From NCBI GenBank assembly GCA_030644725.1, contig CP130629.1, forward strand, positions 3,115,501 to 3,179,500: a stretch of DNA of 64,000 nt, in the 5' to 3' direction. Both the position numbers and the translations under genes were made by a program. Positions 33,705-44,000 of this stretch are shown here, one piece after another (position 1 is the stretch's first letter; each line of letters begins with the position of its first letter). The notes under the pieces are model-generated. The model ran no database searches and was not told the DNA's origin. It saw only the letters and a program-made list of their open reading frames with translations. The DNA comes from Candidatus Electrothrix communis. GTDB lineage: Bacteria; Desulfobacterota; Desulfobulbia; Desulfobulbales; Desulfobulbaceae.

Positions 33705-35282
33705 TTAACAGGTCCTAATTTCCACCTCATTCTCCTGCAAGAATTGTTTCACCTGCCCGATCGGCACCTCTTTCCGGTGAAAGATCCCAGCAGCCAAGGC
33801 TGCCTCAGCATCTGTTTTGGTAAATACCTCTAGAAAATGCTCAGCACATCCTGCTCCGCTTGAGGCAATGACCGGGATAGTCACGGCCTCCTTGACTGCG
33901 TTAATCAGCTCCAGATCAAAACCGGAGTTGGTTCCGTCCTTATCAATACAGTTAAGAAGGATTTCTCCGGCACCCAACTGCTCACAGACCTTTGCCAAGG
34001 TGACCGCATCAAGATCGCGTCCTTCGCGCCCCCCTCGTACAGTACACTGGTACCAGCAATATTTCTCACCGTTTTCACCAGGAAATTCCGTTTCGATAAC
34101 CGGATGCGGGGTGTCATCGGGATGCTTCACATAAACCCTTCTCGGATCTACAGAGATCACCACGGCTTGATTACCGTACACCCGTGCAATTTGTTCGATG
34201 GAACTGAGTCCTGTTGCCTTGCCGGTTTCAAGCACCTCTTCAACAATCAACACCGCGTCAGAACCGATAGAAACCTTGTCTGCCCCGGAACGAAAATATT
34301 CTGAAGCCACCTCAAGGGCCGAATAAAATTTACCGTTACAGTCGGTGAAATCACGAATCCCGCCGCCAACAGTCAGAGGAACAAAGACCTTTTCCGAGGT
34401 TTTTTGCAGCACCTCCATCATCGGCATATCCTCAAGCGGAAAATCACGGAAGGCTGTGATATTGAGAAATGTTACCTCATCTGCTCCCTGCTCGTAATAC
34501 GTACGGGCAAGCTCAACCGGCTGACCTAAGTTACGCACATCCCCGCCTTCCCGCACATCGTACTGATCCCCCTTGGTCACCACGAGATCGCCCTGATCAT
34601 TGGAGCGAACATCAAGGCAGGCAATAATGCGTTCTGCCAGCTTGGTCTCTGCTGGACAGGATTGGGGGATGACCGCTTCTCTGCTGCTCTCCAGAAAATT
34701 CTCTAACAACTTCAGGCCAGCCTTACCGCTTTTTTCTGGATGAAACTGGGTCGCGATGATATTGCCTTTCTGGACAGAGCTGACAAACTCACAGCCATAA
34801 TTCGTGGTGGTTAACACGTCAGCAGTATGGCTTGTTTCCACATGATAGGAATGGACAAAATACAATTTTTCCTGCCCGGAAAACCCGTGAAAGATCCTGG
34901 AAGGCTGCTGGACTTTGATCCCGTTCCAGCCGATATGGGGAATCGCCAATTCGGTGTCAAAGCGCTTCACCCGCCCCGGAATAATGCCGAGCCCGGACTC
35001 TTCCGGAGCCTCTTCACTGGAATCAAACAGGGCCTGAAGAGCGACGCAAATACCGAAAAAAGGTCGATCTTCATAGAGATACCGTAGAAGCGGCTCAATA
35101 AGCTGCTGTTGCCGCAGACTGTGCATCATGGCACCATAGTTACCTACTCCGGGAAAAACCAGCCGCTCTGCTTTTTCAATATCAGCGGGCGAATTGACCC
35201 TGACCACTGTTTCGCCCAGGCTCTCAAGGGCATTTACAACTGAGCGTACATTACCGGCACCGTAATCTAACAGGGTAATCAT
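33705..35282 (-). CDS. hisHF: Fused imidazole glycerol phosphate synthase HisH-HisF
   Basis: A 525-residue bifunctional enzyme of histidine biosynthesis. Residues 1-202 are the glutaminase HisH: DYGAGNVRSVVNAL, nucleophile Cys79 in FFGICVALQ, and His181/Glu183 in QFHPEKSG. A short linker leads to the cyclase HisF (about 215-525): IIACLDVRS with Asp225, GGGIRDF and VVISVDPRRV with Asp380. The product is IGP plus AICAR. The two subunits are usually separate in bacteria; this order and fusion, including VRNLGQPVELA, is that of eukaryotic HIS7. No other his gene is adjacent. Confidence 0.95.
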   Translation of the reverse strand: MITLLDYGAGNVRSVVNALESLGETVVRVNSPADIEKAERLVFPGVGNYGAMMHSLRQQQLIEPLLRYLYEDRPFFGICVALQALFDSSEEAPEESGLGIIPGRVKRFDTELAIPHIGWNGIKVQQPSRIFHGFSGQEKLYFVHSYHVETSHTADVLTTTNYGCEFVSSVQKGNIIATQFHPEKSGKAGLKLLENFLESSREAVIPQSCPAETKLAERIIACLDVRSNDQGDLVVTKGDQYDVREGGDVRNLGQPVELARTYYEQGADEVTFLNITAFRDFPLEDMPMMEVLQKTSEKVFVPLTVGGGIRDFTDCNGKFYSALEVASEYFRSGADKVSIGSDAVLIVEEVLETGKATGLSSIEQIARVYGNQAVVISVDPRRVYVKHPDDTPHPVIETEFPGENGEKYCWYQCTVRGGREGRDLDAVTLAKVCEQLGAGEILLNCIDKDGTNSGFDLELINAVKEAVTIPVIASSGAGCAEHFLEVFTKTDAEAALAAGIFHRKEVPIGQVKQFLQENEVEIRTC

Positions 35283-35492
35283 GGGAATCTGTCCACCTTG
35301 TCTTGCTAAAATTTTCTGAGGATTATCTTCATGTCAAACTGACAAAAAGATACTTAGAAAGGTTTACGGGACAAGTCAAGGAGTATGGCTTTGGGGAGGG
35401 AATTTTCTTGCGAGGCTCCGGCCTCTCGACTGAGCTATGAAGCCGGAGTTTATGAGAAGTAAAGAGGAGACCTTTCGCCTTAATCAAGCCAA

Positions 35493-36977
35493 TCAAGCAA
35501 AGGAGGGGGAATTCAACTTTTGCAACAAGGCCTCCGCCTTATCACGTTGTCCGATTTCCATGTACACTGCGGCAAGATCATGGTAGGGATCTAAAAAATT
35601 CGAGGGTGCCGTATCAATAGCCTTTTTGAGAAAATGAATGCCTTCTTCGGTCTGTCCCATTTTATGAAGAGATAAACCAAGCCCTTTATTCGCATACGAA
35701 TTTTCAGGATCTTTTGCAAGAATCGTTTCATTTGCCTCTTTGGCCTCTTCGTAATTACTCATAAAGAAATGAGTGAATCCCAGCAACGACAAGACGGCAA
35801 CGCTTTCCGGATCACCTTCCCGTAACTGTTCGAGAATAATGGTTGCTTCCTGAAATGACCTTTCCTGAGCAAATTTTTGCGCTGTCGTAAAGAGGGCATC
35901 AGCATCCTGATAGTCCACCAGTTTTTCTTTCAGCTTCTGCCTTGCAGTGCGATATGCGCAATAAGGATTGGCTGATTTCATAGTGCCGTTCATCGTCAAC
36001 CGGGTATTAGGACAGCCCCCGAGACAAACATCGCCGTAAGTACAGGTTTTACATTCTCCTGCAAGATCTGTTTTTTTCATCCCTCGGGACCACTTGAAGG
36101 AATCAGAACCATTCCAGATAGCAACAATATTCCTGTCTCGAATATTCCCTTCGATGAAGCTACGATCCCTTATAGAGGTACATCCCAACACATCGCCGTT
36201 ATGCAAGATACCAAAACCACGGGTACCCGCATTGCATCCGGCCCATTCTCCGGCGGAAGCTGGGCCGAGACTGTGCATACGAATAAGTTTTTCTTTTTCA
36301 GTATAGTAACCTAAGCAGTCTGCCGGATAGATAGTTATCTTTTTCTCCTTGGCCACTTCAAGACAGAAATCCAGAATACCATCAACTTCATCAGGATCAA
36401 TAAGCTCATCTTGATGATTCACCATATTACCCATGGGGATACAAATCTGTATTTGCCAGGAATTGACTCCGTGAGCAACAAGCGCATCCCTTATCTCTGG
36501 AAGTTCTTTAATATTTTTCTTATTGACGCTGGTAATGGCACCGGAATATTGACCATATTTTCTCATCAGATCAAATGATCGCATATTTCTGGCAAAGGAA
36601 CCGGCTTTCCTGATGGCATCGTGGGTTTTCTCAATGCCATCCAGACTGATAGCAACCGTACCGATATCACACGATCTCATCTCCTGCACAGTCGCATCAT
36701 CAAGCAACCAGCCATTGGTGATCATATTGGTAACAATGCCATTCTGTTTTAAGCGACGGGCCAACTGAGGCCAGTCCTTGCGGATCAGTGGTTCTCCCCC
36801 AGACAAAGTAATCCATTGCATACCCAATTTCCCCAGATCATCACAAAGGGCAAAGGCCTCTTCCGTGCTCAGTTCGTCAGGCAGGGCCTGTGCGCAGGCC
36901 GAACCGCAATGCATGCAGCGCATATTACAGGCCATAGTGGTTTCCCATACTGCTGTGATAGCTTGATAGTCAGACAT
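35493..36977 (-). CDS. Radical SAM/SPASM enzyme with C-terminal TPR repeats
   Basis: A 494-residue protein. The radical SAM 4Fe-4S motif is Cys17-x3-Cys21-x2-Cys24 (ACNMRCMHC), with the SAM-binding SGGEP nearby. A SPASM domain for auxiliary clusters follows (GCTSIRDRSF, then ECKTCTYGDVCLGGCP). From about 360 the chain is helical with two to three TPR units (for example DPENSYANKGLGLSLHKMGQ). SPASM enzymes modify peptides and proteins. The gene lies 106 bases downstream of the chagasin-like gene on the same strand, so that protein, with its repeated tyrosine motifs, is the probable substrate. TPRs could hold the substrate. Confidence 0.88.
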   Translation of the reverse strand: MSDYQAITAVWETTMACNMRCMHCGSACAQALPDELSTEEAFALCDDLGKLGMQWITLSGGEPLIRKDWPQLARRLKQNGIVTNMITNGWLLDDATVQEMRSCDIGTVAISLDGIEKTHDAIRKAGSFARNMRSFDLMRKYGQYSGAITSVNKKNIKELPEIRDALVAHGVNSWQIQICIPMGNMVNHQDELIDPDEVDGILDFCLEVAKEKKITIYPADCLGYYTEKEKLIRMHSLGPASAGEWAGCNAGTRGFGILHNGDVLGCTSIRDRSFIEGNIRDRNIVAIWNGSDSFKWSRGMKKTDLAGECKTCTYGDVCLGGCPNTRLTMNGTMKSANPYCAYRTARQKLKEKLVDYQDADALFTTAQKFAQERSFQEATIILEQLREGDPESVAVLSLLGFTHFFMSNYEEAKEANETILAKDPENSYANKGLGLSLHKMGQTEEGIHFLKKAIDTAPSNFLDPYHDLAAVYMEIGQRDKAEALLQKLNSPSFA

Positions 36978-37083
36978 AATAACTTTCCCTGTTAAAAAAT
37001 AAACAGGTGTAGCCTATCAGACAGCACCTGTAATGACGCATCGTTATTTTTTCGATATTCTGCCGTTGTTGAACAGCAGGAAA

Positions 37084-37749
37084 TTATCTTGAAGGAAAAT
37101 TATACCGCATCATCGGGGGAAAGTTGTATCTCATCATCGGCGGGACGTTGTACCGCATTGTTGGAACATTGTACTTCATTGTCACTGGCGGATTGCAACA
37201 ACAGTCATCGCCCTCACAACAAGGCGGCTGTACACCGTATTTCGGCTGCGGCTGATTGCAACAGTCATCACCTGGAGGACATACTCCATAGTAGAAACAT
37301 GGATCAATAGGAACGGAGTAGATCGGCTGCGTCGGGGTATTTACATTATAAATCATTACTGTTCCACCCGATGCAGCAGCACCACGAACCGTAGCCGTCG
37401 GTGGTGCGGTGAAGCCTTCAAGTCGCAAGGCATCATCCGTATCGGCATCTTCGGCCTTAACCACGTTAAAGGTATAGGTAACCTGTTTTTTCGGTTCTTC
37501 CACTTTCCAAGGAGCGGTCAGGACAAAAACAGCCTTGCCGCTTCCTTCGCCAACCCCACGAAAGCTGAATATTTGAATGACCGGCGCAATAGGCCGTGTT
37601 GAAGTAGGCTGAACAGACATACTAACCAAATTAATGTTGCCTTTCAGGGCTGTCAACTCCCAGCCATACCCGGTGGAACCCATCATTGATTCTAATGACA
37701 CATCTACAGATTGACCAACTTCAATTGTAACTTCTTCTTGGATCGTCAT
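37084..37749 (-). CDS. Chagasin-like (I42) protein with a repeated Tyr-motif tail; putative RiPP precursor
   Basis: A 221-residue protein with a GGAG site and no signal peptide. Residues about 5-98 match the chagasin/I42 cysteine-protease inhibitor fold: loop STGYGWEL (26-32) and the RPIAPVIQIFSFRG region with a YTFNVVK last strand. The tail (130-221) has eight copies of x-Tyr-(Asn/Gly/Ser)-(Val/Phe), at Tyr134, 144, 154, 171, 193, 200, 208 and 216, usually followed by Pro, plus Cys clusters (GDDCC, GDDCCC). The last three are MRYNVPP, MRYNFPP and MRYNFPS. It precedes the radical SAM/SPASM gene. Spliceases act on x-Tyr-Gly motifs and create keto-beta-amino acids that inhibit proteases, so an inhibitor scaffold here is suggestive (inference). 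Confidence 0.75.
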   Translation of the reverse strand: MTIQEEVTIEVGQSVDVSLESMMGSTGYGWELTALKGNINLVSMSVQPTSTRPIAPVIQIFSFRGVGEGSGKAVFVLTAPWKVEEPKKQVTYTFNVVKAEDADTDDALRLEGFTAPPTATVRGAAASGGTVMIYNVNTPTQPIYSVPIDPCFYYGVCPPGDDCCNQPQPKYGVQPPCCEGDDCCCNPPVTMKYNVPTMRYNVPPMMRYNFPPMMRYNFPSR

Positions 37750-37807
37750 GCATATGCTCCTTTTATAAAAAATACTCCAGCGAGAGGCACCAGAAGTGCG
37801 GGAAAGA

Positions 37808-37837
37808 CAAAAAAGGGCCTCCCATAAAAGGCGGCCC
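37808..37837 (-). terminator. Intrinsic terminator of the DsrC-arm peptide gene
   Basis: Read on the minus strand: GGGCCGCC pairs with GGAGGCCC (one mismatch), followed by seven T. It lies 47 bases after the stop at 37885. Confidence 0.85.
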
Positions 37838-37884
37838 TCATAAACTTCACGGAAGCTCAGGTCGAGAGCTTATGGCTTATGCAT

Positions 37885-38046
37885 TTATGCACAACCTGTA
37901 GACTTGGGAACCCCAGCCATCTTACAAGCTCCTTTACCAGGTCCTGACCAGAAGGGTTCGTAGTTTTTCTTCGGAGCGACATTCCCTTTTTCTTTAACAC
38001 CTACTGCGGCCTTTCCATGCTTGTTGCTACATTGAGCTTTAGACAT
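37885..38046 (-). CDS. 53-residue protein carrying the DsrC C-terminal arm
   Basis: The ATG at 38046 has a GGAGA site. The first 30 residues are basic (MSKAQCSNKHGKAAVGVKEK), and the last 21 reproduce the redox arm of DsrC: SGPGKGACKMAG, then VPKSTGCA, with Cys41 and Cys52 ten residues apart exactly as in DsrC. The neighbouring full-length DsrC ends in SGPGKGACKMAGLPKPTGCV. The helical body of DsrC is absent, so it cannot fold as DsrC. It has its own terminator and must have its own promoter, since a terminator separates it from dsrC. It could be a mimic or competitor for DsrC partners, a persulfide carrier, or a duplication remnant. The complete gene signals argue against a remnant. Confidence 0.8.
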   Translation of the reverse strand: MSKAQCSNKHGKAAVGVKEKGNVAPKKNYEPFWSGPGKGACKMAGVPKSTGCA

Positions 38047-38401
38047 TGTTGTTCTCCTTGTTTAAAGTTGAAAGGTTATTATGCGCTACGCGTCAAATCA
38101 TTTACTTCCTGCTTATCAACAAATTCTTGAGAAATACCCTGAAAAATGTCTATTCATTACGTCTTGCTCTCCACCAGAGCTGATATAATTTTTTAAAAAA
38201 AACTATACAGACACCACGAATAAAAAGTCAACACTTATTATTTAAAAACAAGAAGTTAACAATAATTCATATTCTCAACTTAACGAAAAAGTATTGCTCC
38301 GCAATATTTTTTCATCATCTTGCATCAAGAAGAACAAGAGAAAACCAGTAGAGGTAAACAGGGAAAAAGAATGAGGAACTACAAGGGGAAGGAAAGGGCA
38401 T
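38047..38401. other. AT-rich intergenic region between the DsrC-arm gene and dsrC
   Basis: About 355 bases, very AT-rich with A- and T-runs. It must hold the promoter of the 53-residue gene; no single consensus pair stands out. No other gene is visible. Confidence 0.45.
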
Positions 38402-38430
38402 AAAAAAAGGGCCGCCCTAACAGGCGGCCC
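38402..38430 (-). terminator. Intrinsic terminator of dsrC
   Basis: On the minus strand a perfect 8-bp stem GGGCCGCC / GGCGGCCC with a six-base loop is followed by seven T. It lies 32 bases after the dsrC stop and is related in sequence to the terminator at 37808, so the arm peptide and its terminator may have arisen by duplication of the dsrC 3' end. Confidence 0.93.
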
Positions 38431-38462
38431 TTTAAAACTTCACGTCAATCCAGCTCTACAGC

Positions 38463-38783
38463 TTATACACAACCTGTAGGTTTGGGCAGACCAGCCATTT
38501 TACAGGCTCCTTTACCAGGTCCTGACGGGAACAGCTCGTAGATTCTCTTCAGCGGGAAACCCGTGGTCTTGGAGAGAATACGTACCATGGGAGCAATACC
38601 ATTCTTCTTGTAGTATTCCTGCAGAGCGTCAATAACCTTCTGATGCTCATCGGTCATGTCGTTGATACCCTCAACACTTTTTACGTAGTCAACCCAGTTC
38701 TCATCCCACTCTTCAGAACCGTTCAACAGGAAGCCGTCTTCATCAACCTCGTAGCTGGTACCATTGTGCTCAATAGATGCCAT
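38463..38783 (-). CDS. dsrC: DsrC, dissimilatory sulfite reductase partner protein
   Basis: 106 residues covering the whole DsrC/TusE family fold: EVDEDGFLLNGSEEWDENWV, then an EYYKKNGIAPMVRIL helix pair and LFPSGPGKGACKMAG. Both arm cysteines are present, Cys94 and Cys105, so it is a true DsrC and not TusE or a single-Cys homologue. It carries sulfur as a trisulfide or persulfide from sulfite reductase DsrAB to the membrane in sulfate reducers and related organisms. It is a single-gene unit; a TTGACA-like -35 box lies near 38888-38893 on the minus strand. Confidence 0.96.
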   Translation of the reverse strand: MASIEHNGTSYEVDEDGFLLNGSEEWDENWVDYVKSVEGINDMTDEHQKVIDALQEYYKKNGIAPMVRILSKTTGFPLKRIYELFPSGPGKGACKMAGLPKPTGCV

Positions 38784-39058
38784 TGTATTTCTCCCTTGGG
38801 TAAAAAATAATATGAAATGAATAAAAAATTATTCACTGTTTATATTCTATAAAGATGATGGCAACACTTACTATAGGATATTTCTTTTGTCAAGAGATCT
38901 TGCTCTTTTTTAACTAATATTTTTTCATCAGGCTCTTGTCAGGAACCGGTTGCACAATAATTGGCTTTTTCCTTGATAACCTGCTATGTTTATCGCCTCA
39001 GAGTTGAATAAATATCATCGGATTTCTTTGAACAACGATCTTTGGAGAGTAATATATC

Positions 39059-40963
39059 ATGTTGAATATTCTGCGCAAACAAGCTCAATCTCCCATGATT
39101 CAGGCTTTGGTGCTCATCATTGTTATTGTTTTTATTTTTTGGGGTTTCGGTGGAAATAAAAACAATGCACGTACTGCTGTCGCCACCGTAAACAAGGTGG
39201 ATATTTCGTATCAGGACTACATGCAGGCCTATAATCGGACTGCGGATAATTTTCGCCAACAATTCGGCGGAAAAATCCCCCCTGCCCTGCTGGAACAATT
39301 AGGTATCCAACAGCAAGTGCTCAGTCAACTGATTCAATCAGAGCTGCTGCGCCAGGGCGGTGAGGAGATCGGTATCAGGGTCAGTGATCTTATGGTGCAG
39401 GAAAAAATAAAAGAGATGGAAGTGTTCCAGGAAGACGGTCGCTTTAACCAACAGCGCTATGAAGACCTGTTGGCAAGGAATCGAATGACACCTAGTGCCT
39501 TTGAAGACAGTATGAAATCCGACCTCAGAACAAATCGGGTGACCAATGATCTCGCCAGTTTCGCCTTAGTTGCAGATAATGAGATTGATCGTTGGCTCGC
39601 CTTTAGCGAAGAAGAGCTTAAACTTGCCTATGTGCAGTTCAACGCTGCTGATTTCGAAGACAAGGTGGAGATAAAAGAAGATGAGGTGGCCACCTGGTTC
39701 ACGGCCAATAAAGAGAACTACCGCTCCGAGCCAAAAATCCGCCTGAAATACCTAGCCTTCAACCAGAGTGAGGATCTAGAACTGGCACAACCGGGTGAAG
39801 AGGAAATACGGACCCTTTACGAAAGCAGAAAAGACAGCTATCAACAGCCGGAACAGCGCCACGCCCGCCATATACTCTTGAAGACAGCCGAAGGCGATAG
39901 CGAAGCCGTACGGACGGAGCAAAAGAAAAAAGCTAAAAAGGTGCTCCTGCTTGCCCGCAAGGAGGGGAGTGATTTCAGCGCGCTGGCCAAAGAATACTCT
40001 GAAGGACCGACAAAAGAAAAGGGCGGGGATCTGGGCTTTTTCTCTAACGGACGGATGGTGCCCACCTTTGACAAGGCGGTCTTTTCCCTTCAGCCCGGAG
40101 ATATCAGCGAGGTGGTGGAAACGCAGTTCGGATATCATATCATCAAACTTGAGGAGATCCGTCCCGCATCTACCCGTACCTTTGAGCAGGTCAAAGACAA
40201 CCTGGCAGTCACCCTGAAAAAACAAAAGGCCAAGACCCTCACCTTTCAAAGAGTCACCAAGGCCTACGAAGGGATTATGCGGTCCGGCAGCCTGGAAAAA
40301 TACAGCGAGGAAGGTGGTGCTGAGATTCAGACCTCTGATTATTTTGCCCGTACAGCTCTGCCTGAAGGAATCATCAATGATCCCAAATTCCTTGATATCG
40401 CCTTCAGTCTCAAACAGGGCGAACTTTCTTCTATTGTAGAGATAGGTGAAGGGTACGCGATTCTCTTTGTTGACGACATCCAGAAGCCTGAACTGCCTGA
40501 GCTTGATGCAGTACGGGATCAGGTCGTTGCCGACTATAGCAAAGAAAAATCCCAGGAACTTGCTGCCAAGGCTGCTGATGAGCTCTTAGCGGCAAGCAAG
40601 GAACAGGGCGGTCTGCAACAGGCTATCCAAGCAGCGCAGGAAAACCAGCCAGAAGTGACGGTCACGGATTTCCTCCAACGCTCTGCTCAAGGAAAAGACC
40701 TGCCGCCAAATCAACTTATCCAAGAAAGCTTTACGATGCCCTGGAAGCAAAAATTGGCGCAAACGCCTGTACAGGTCGGCACCTCATATTATCTCTTTGA
40801 GGTTGCGGAACGAAGGGCCGGGGCAGAAAAGGTCGATATCGCCAAACGGGATGAAGCGAGAGAAAAATTGCTGGCATCGGCAAGGAAGGAGCTTGTCACC
40901 TCATGGGTGGCTGCCCTCCAATCCCGGTCCACAATATCCACCAACGAGTCCCTACTCAAATAG
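39059..40963 (+). CDS. PpiD/SurA-like periplasmic peptidyl-prolyl isomerase
   Basis: A 634-residue protein anchored by one N-terminal helix (MIQALVLIIVIVFIFWGFGG). SurA_N-like chaperone region about 35-250, then a parvulin domain about 268-362 (HARHILLKTAEGDSEA, GGDLGFFSNGRMVPTFDKAV and FGYHIIKLEEIRP), then a second helical and strand domain. This is the PpiD order. PpiD assists folding of proteins leaving the Sec channel at the periplasmic face of the inner membrane. It is monocistronic or the first gene before the SNF2 gene 130 bases on. Confidence 0.92.
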   Translation: MLNILRKQAQSPMIQALVLIIVIVFIFWGFGGNKNNARTAVATVNKVDISYQDYMQAYNRTADNFRQQFGGKIPPALLEQLGIQQQVLSQLIQSELLRQGGEEIGIRVSDLMVQEKIKEMEVFQEDGRFNQQRYEDLLARNRMTPSAFEDSMKSDLRTNRVTNDLASFALVADNEIDRWLAFSEEELKLAYVQFNAADFEDKVEIKEDEVATWFTANKENYRSEPKIRLKYLAFNQSEDLELAQPGEEEIRTLYESRKDSYQQPEQRHARHILLKTAEGDSEAVRTEQKKKAKKVLLLARKEGSDFSALAKEYSEGPTKEKGGDLGFFSNGRMVPTFDKAVFSLQPGDISEVVETQFGYHIIKLEEIRPASTRTFEQVKDNLAVTLKKQKAKTLTFQRVTKAYEGIMRSGSLEKYSEEGGAEIQTSDYFARTALPEGIINDPKFLDIAFSLKQGELSSIVEIGEGYAILFVDDIQKPELPELDAVRDQVVADYSKEKSQELAAKAADELLAASKEQGGLQQAIQAAQENQPEVTVTDFLQRSAQGKDLPPNQLIQESFTMPWKQKLAQTPVQVGTSYYLFEVAERRAGAEKVDIAKRDEAREKLLASARKELVTSWVAALQSRSTISTNESLLK

Positions 40964-41093
40964 CCCTTCGATCAACCAATACGGTGAACAGCGGACGGGG
41001 CGAAAGCTCCGTCTGTTGTTTTTTGGAGCGTTCAAAAGAATTCCCGACTGAACGCAAAGACAACAAGTTACTCCCCTTCCTGCTAAAAAAGAC

Positions 41094-44000
41094 ATGTTCG
41101 TGCCAGATCAAATAAACGACCAACTGCCGCCTGTCCATACCCTGCCCCCGTTTGAGCAATTTATCCTCCAGTTCATTTCAATAATCTACGAACCGGTATC
41201 AATAACCTTTGTCGGCAATTGTCTCGCCGGAACAGATATTCCCATACCAGAGGTTCATCGATTAACCAGTAATGAGCTGGAGTCGACTATCAACCGCCTC
41301 CGCGAGCAACAATTTCTTAATGAGTTGAATCAATGTCCACCTCATCTTGCTGAGCAGTTGACTCGACAGGCGGTTGCGGAAGGACGATTCACCGATCTTG
41401 CCGCCCTGATTGAAAAGAAAGCACCGGTCTCCTACCTGTACGGCAAATGGGCCACCCGCTGTCAACGGGCTCTGCGTCAATTCCGTATCGGTATGTACTC
41501 CGACGATTTTGATAAAATTGATGAGGCCGTCACCTTTTTAGAACAACATGGGCGGGAACACATCGGCCCTGAGCCTCCAGCAGTCAGAATTGTCGCCCGA
41601 AACTTTGATGCTGCCTGGTTCGGCGCATTACCGGGCTCCCAGCAATTTTTTCTACTCAACACCATCATCCATTATTCTATGGATAAGGCTTGTCATTTTC
41701 CCGCTGTCATTGCCTATCTTGAAGATGACGAGGGCATAACCTTGTCCGAGGATGAACGAGTGCCCTTTCAGCGCATGCTGGCTGGTTATTATCTCTTACA
41801 GGGAAATCTCGAAAAACTTGAGGCATTGATGACCGCCCATACCGAAGCCTTTCAAGGCTCCGGTGTAGCTGGTACCCTTGCCTTTTTACAGGGGCAGGTC
41901 GATCAGGCGTTGGAGCTTTTTGAGGAAGACCTTGGTCAGCTCAATAAATATGCAGGACCTGAAGGAACTTTTTTCTTCAATATAACAGGACTCTTCTGTA
42001 TCTTCTCCCTCCTGATTCGTAATACGGAGCAAGATCGATTTCTTATCCGTCGCGCTGTTGCCCTGGTCCTGGACCGTTGTAAGGGATGCCCGGAGGAGGT
42101 TCCCTTCCGTTTTCTTGATGCCTATGTCAGGAGTGTCGACGGAACCCTGCCGGATATGCGGGTACTGACAGATCAACTCAAGGCCGAAGAACGTTGTTTA
42201 AGTTCTCTGGTGGCTGTTCTGTCTCTTTACTGGATGGGCGTAGAAATACCTGAAGAGTTCCAGAACGACATCTTAGCCCTCTACCAACAGGCAGAAAAAA
42301 ACAATTTCTTCTGGCTGGCCATGGAAGGAGCAGAGTTGCTAAGCGCCCTTGATCCCGACCAAGAAGATCTGGCTGAAACAGCAAAAAAACTGCGGAAGAA
42401 AAATAATTGCACCTCCATCGTCCATATCATCTCAACGGATACAACCTCCTGGAAGCAGAGCTTACAAGATCTTATCACGGTCACCAGCCGTTCTCGAAAA
42501 CCGGAAAAAACCAGCCAACTCGTCTTTCTGGTAGAATTTGACGGCGAAAACCTGACGCTTTCCACCAAGGAACAGAAAAGAAAAGGCACCGGGAAATGGA
42601 GCAAGGGCAGAGGAATCGGATTAAACAGGCTCATGCAGCCTGAAGATTTTGATTTTCTGACCGAGCAGGATCTGAAAATCTGCGCTGCCTTACGCCAGGT
42701 CGGTGATATCAACTCCCGCAATGGCGGTTGTGAATTCGATATGGACAAAGCTCTGCCTGCTCTGGTTGGACACCCTCTGGTCTTTCTTGAAAAATCAGGA
42801 AAAATTCCTGTGGAGATCGTGGCTGGTGAACCAGAATTAATGGTTGAAGAGCAGGACGAACATCTCTTCATCCATTTTCTTCAGGATATCGGTGAAGGCA
42901 AGGTGACGGTCTGGCCGGAAACCCCTACCCGTTTTCGGGTCATGGAGATTAATGACGAGCACCGGAGGGTTGCCGAAATAATCAGTCGTGACGAGATTCA
43001 AGGCCAAGGCATCCCGATCTCCGCCAGTGCCCAGGTGCTCAATGCCATTGGCAATATCGCCTCCTTCATGACGGTCCATTCCTCTATCAATGTGGGATCG
43101 GCAGAGCAGGGCGTACAAGTTGTTGAGTCCGACTCCACCATTCATCTCCATATCATTCCCTACGGGAGCGGATTCCGCCTGGAGATGTTTGTCCAGCCCT
43201 TTTCCCGGCGTGGCCCCTACCTGAAACCAGGAGCCGGGGTAGCCAACCTCATGGCCGAGGTCGACAAACGACGGATGCAAACCCGCAGAAACCTGCTCCT
43301 TGAGGAGGAAAAAGCGCGGGAGGTGGAAGAGAGCTGTCCCATCCTGGACCTTGCCGTTGATCTGGAGCAGGAAAACGACCGGGAATGGCATATGCTGGAT
43401 CCTGAAGAATGCCTCCAGGCCTTGCTGGAATTGGAGGAGATTCGCGATCGAGTGGTGCTGGAATGGCCGGAAGGGGAAAAACTTGCCGTGCGCAGACGGG
43501 CTGGCGTGAATCAGCTCAATCTCAATATCCGCACCTCGCAACAGAATTGGTTCTCCCTGTCCGGCCATGTCAAGGTGGATCAGGATGAGGTTATCGACTT
43601 AAAATCCTTACTGGATAAAATTCGCGAATCGCATAGCCGTTTTATCCCCCTAGGAAAAGGACAATTTCTCGCCCTAACCCAGGAATTTCGCGATCGCCTT
43701 GAGGATCTGATTCAATTCGGCGACACCAAGGGACCCAAAGATGCCGGGGATGACGAGATCCAGGTGCATCCGCTGGCGGCACTGGCTCTGGACGACCTGA
43801 CCCGCCAAGCCAATACCAAAACGGATAATGGGTGGCGAGATCAGCTGAAACGCATAGAATTTGTGCAGGATTTTGTCCCTGAAGTACCGTCCACACTCCA
43901 AGCGGAACTCCGTGATTATCAGGCAGAGGGTTTTGTCTGGATGGCCCGCCTGGCCCATCTCGGTGTCGGGGGTTGCCTTGCAGACGATATGGGACTTGGC

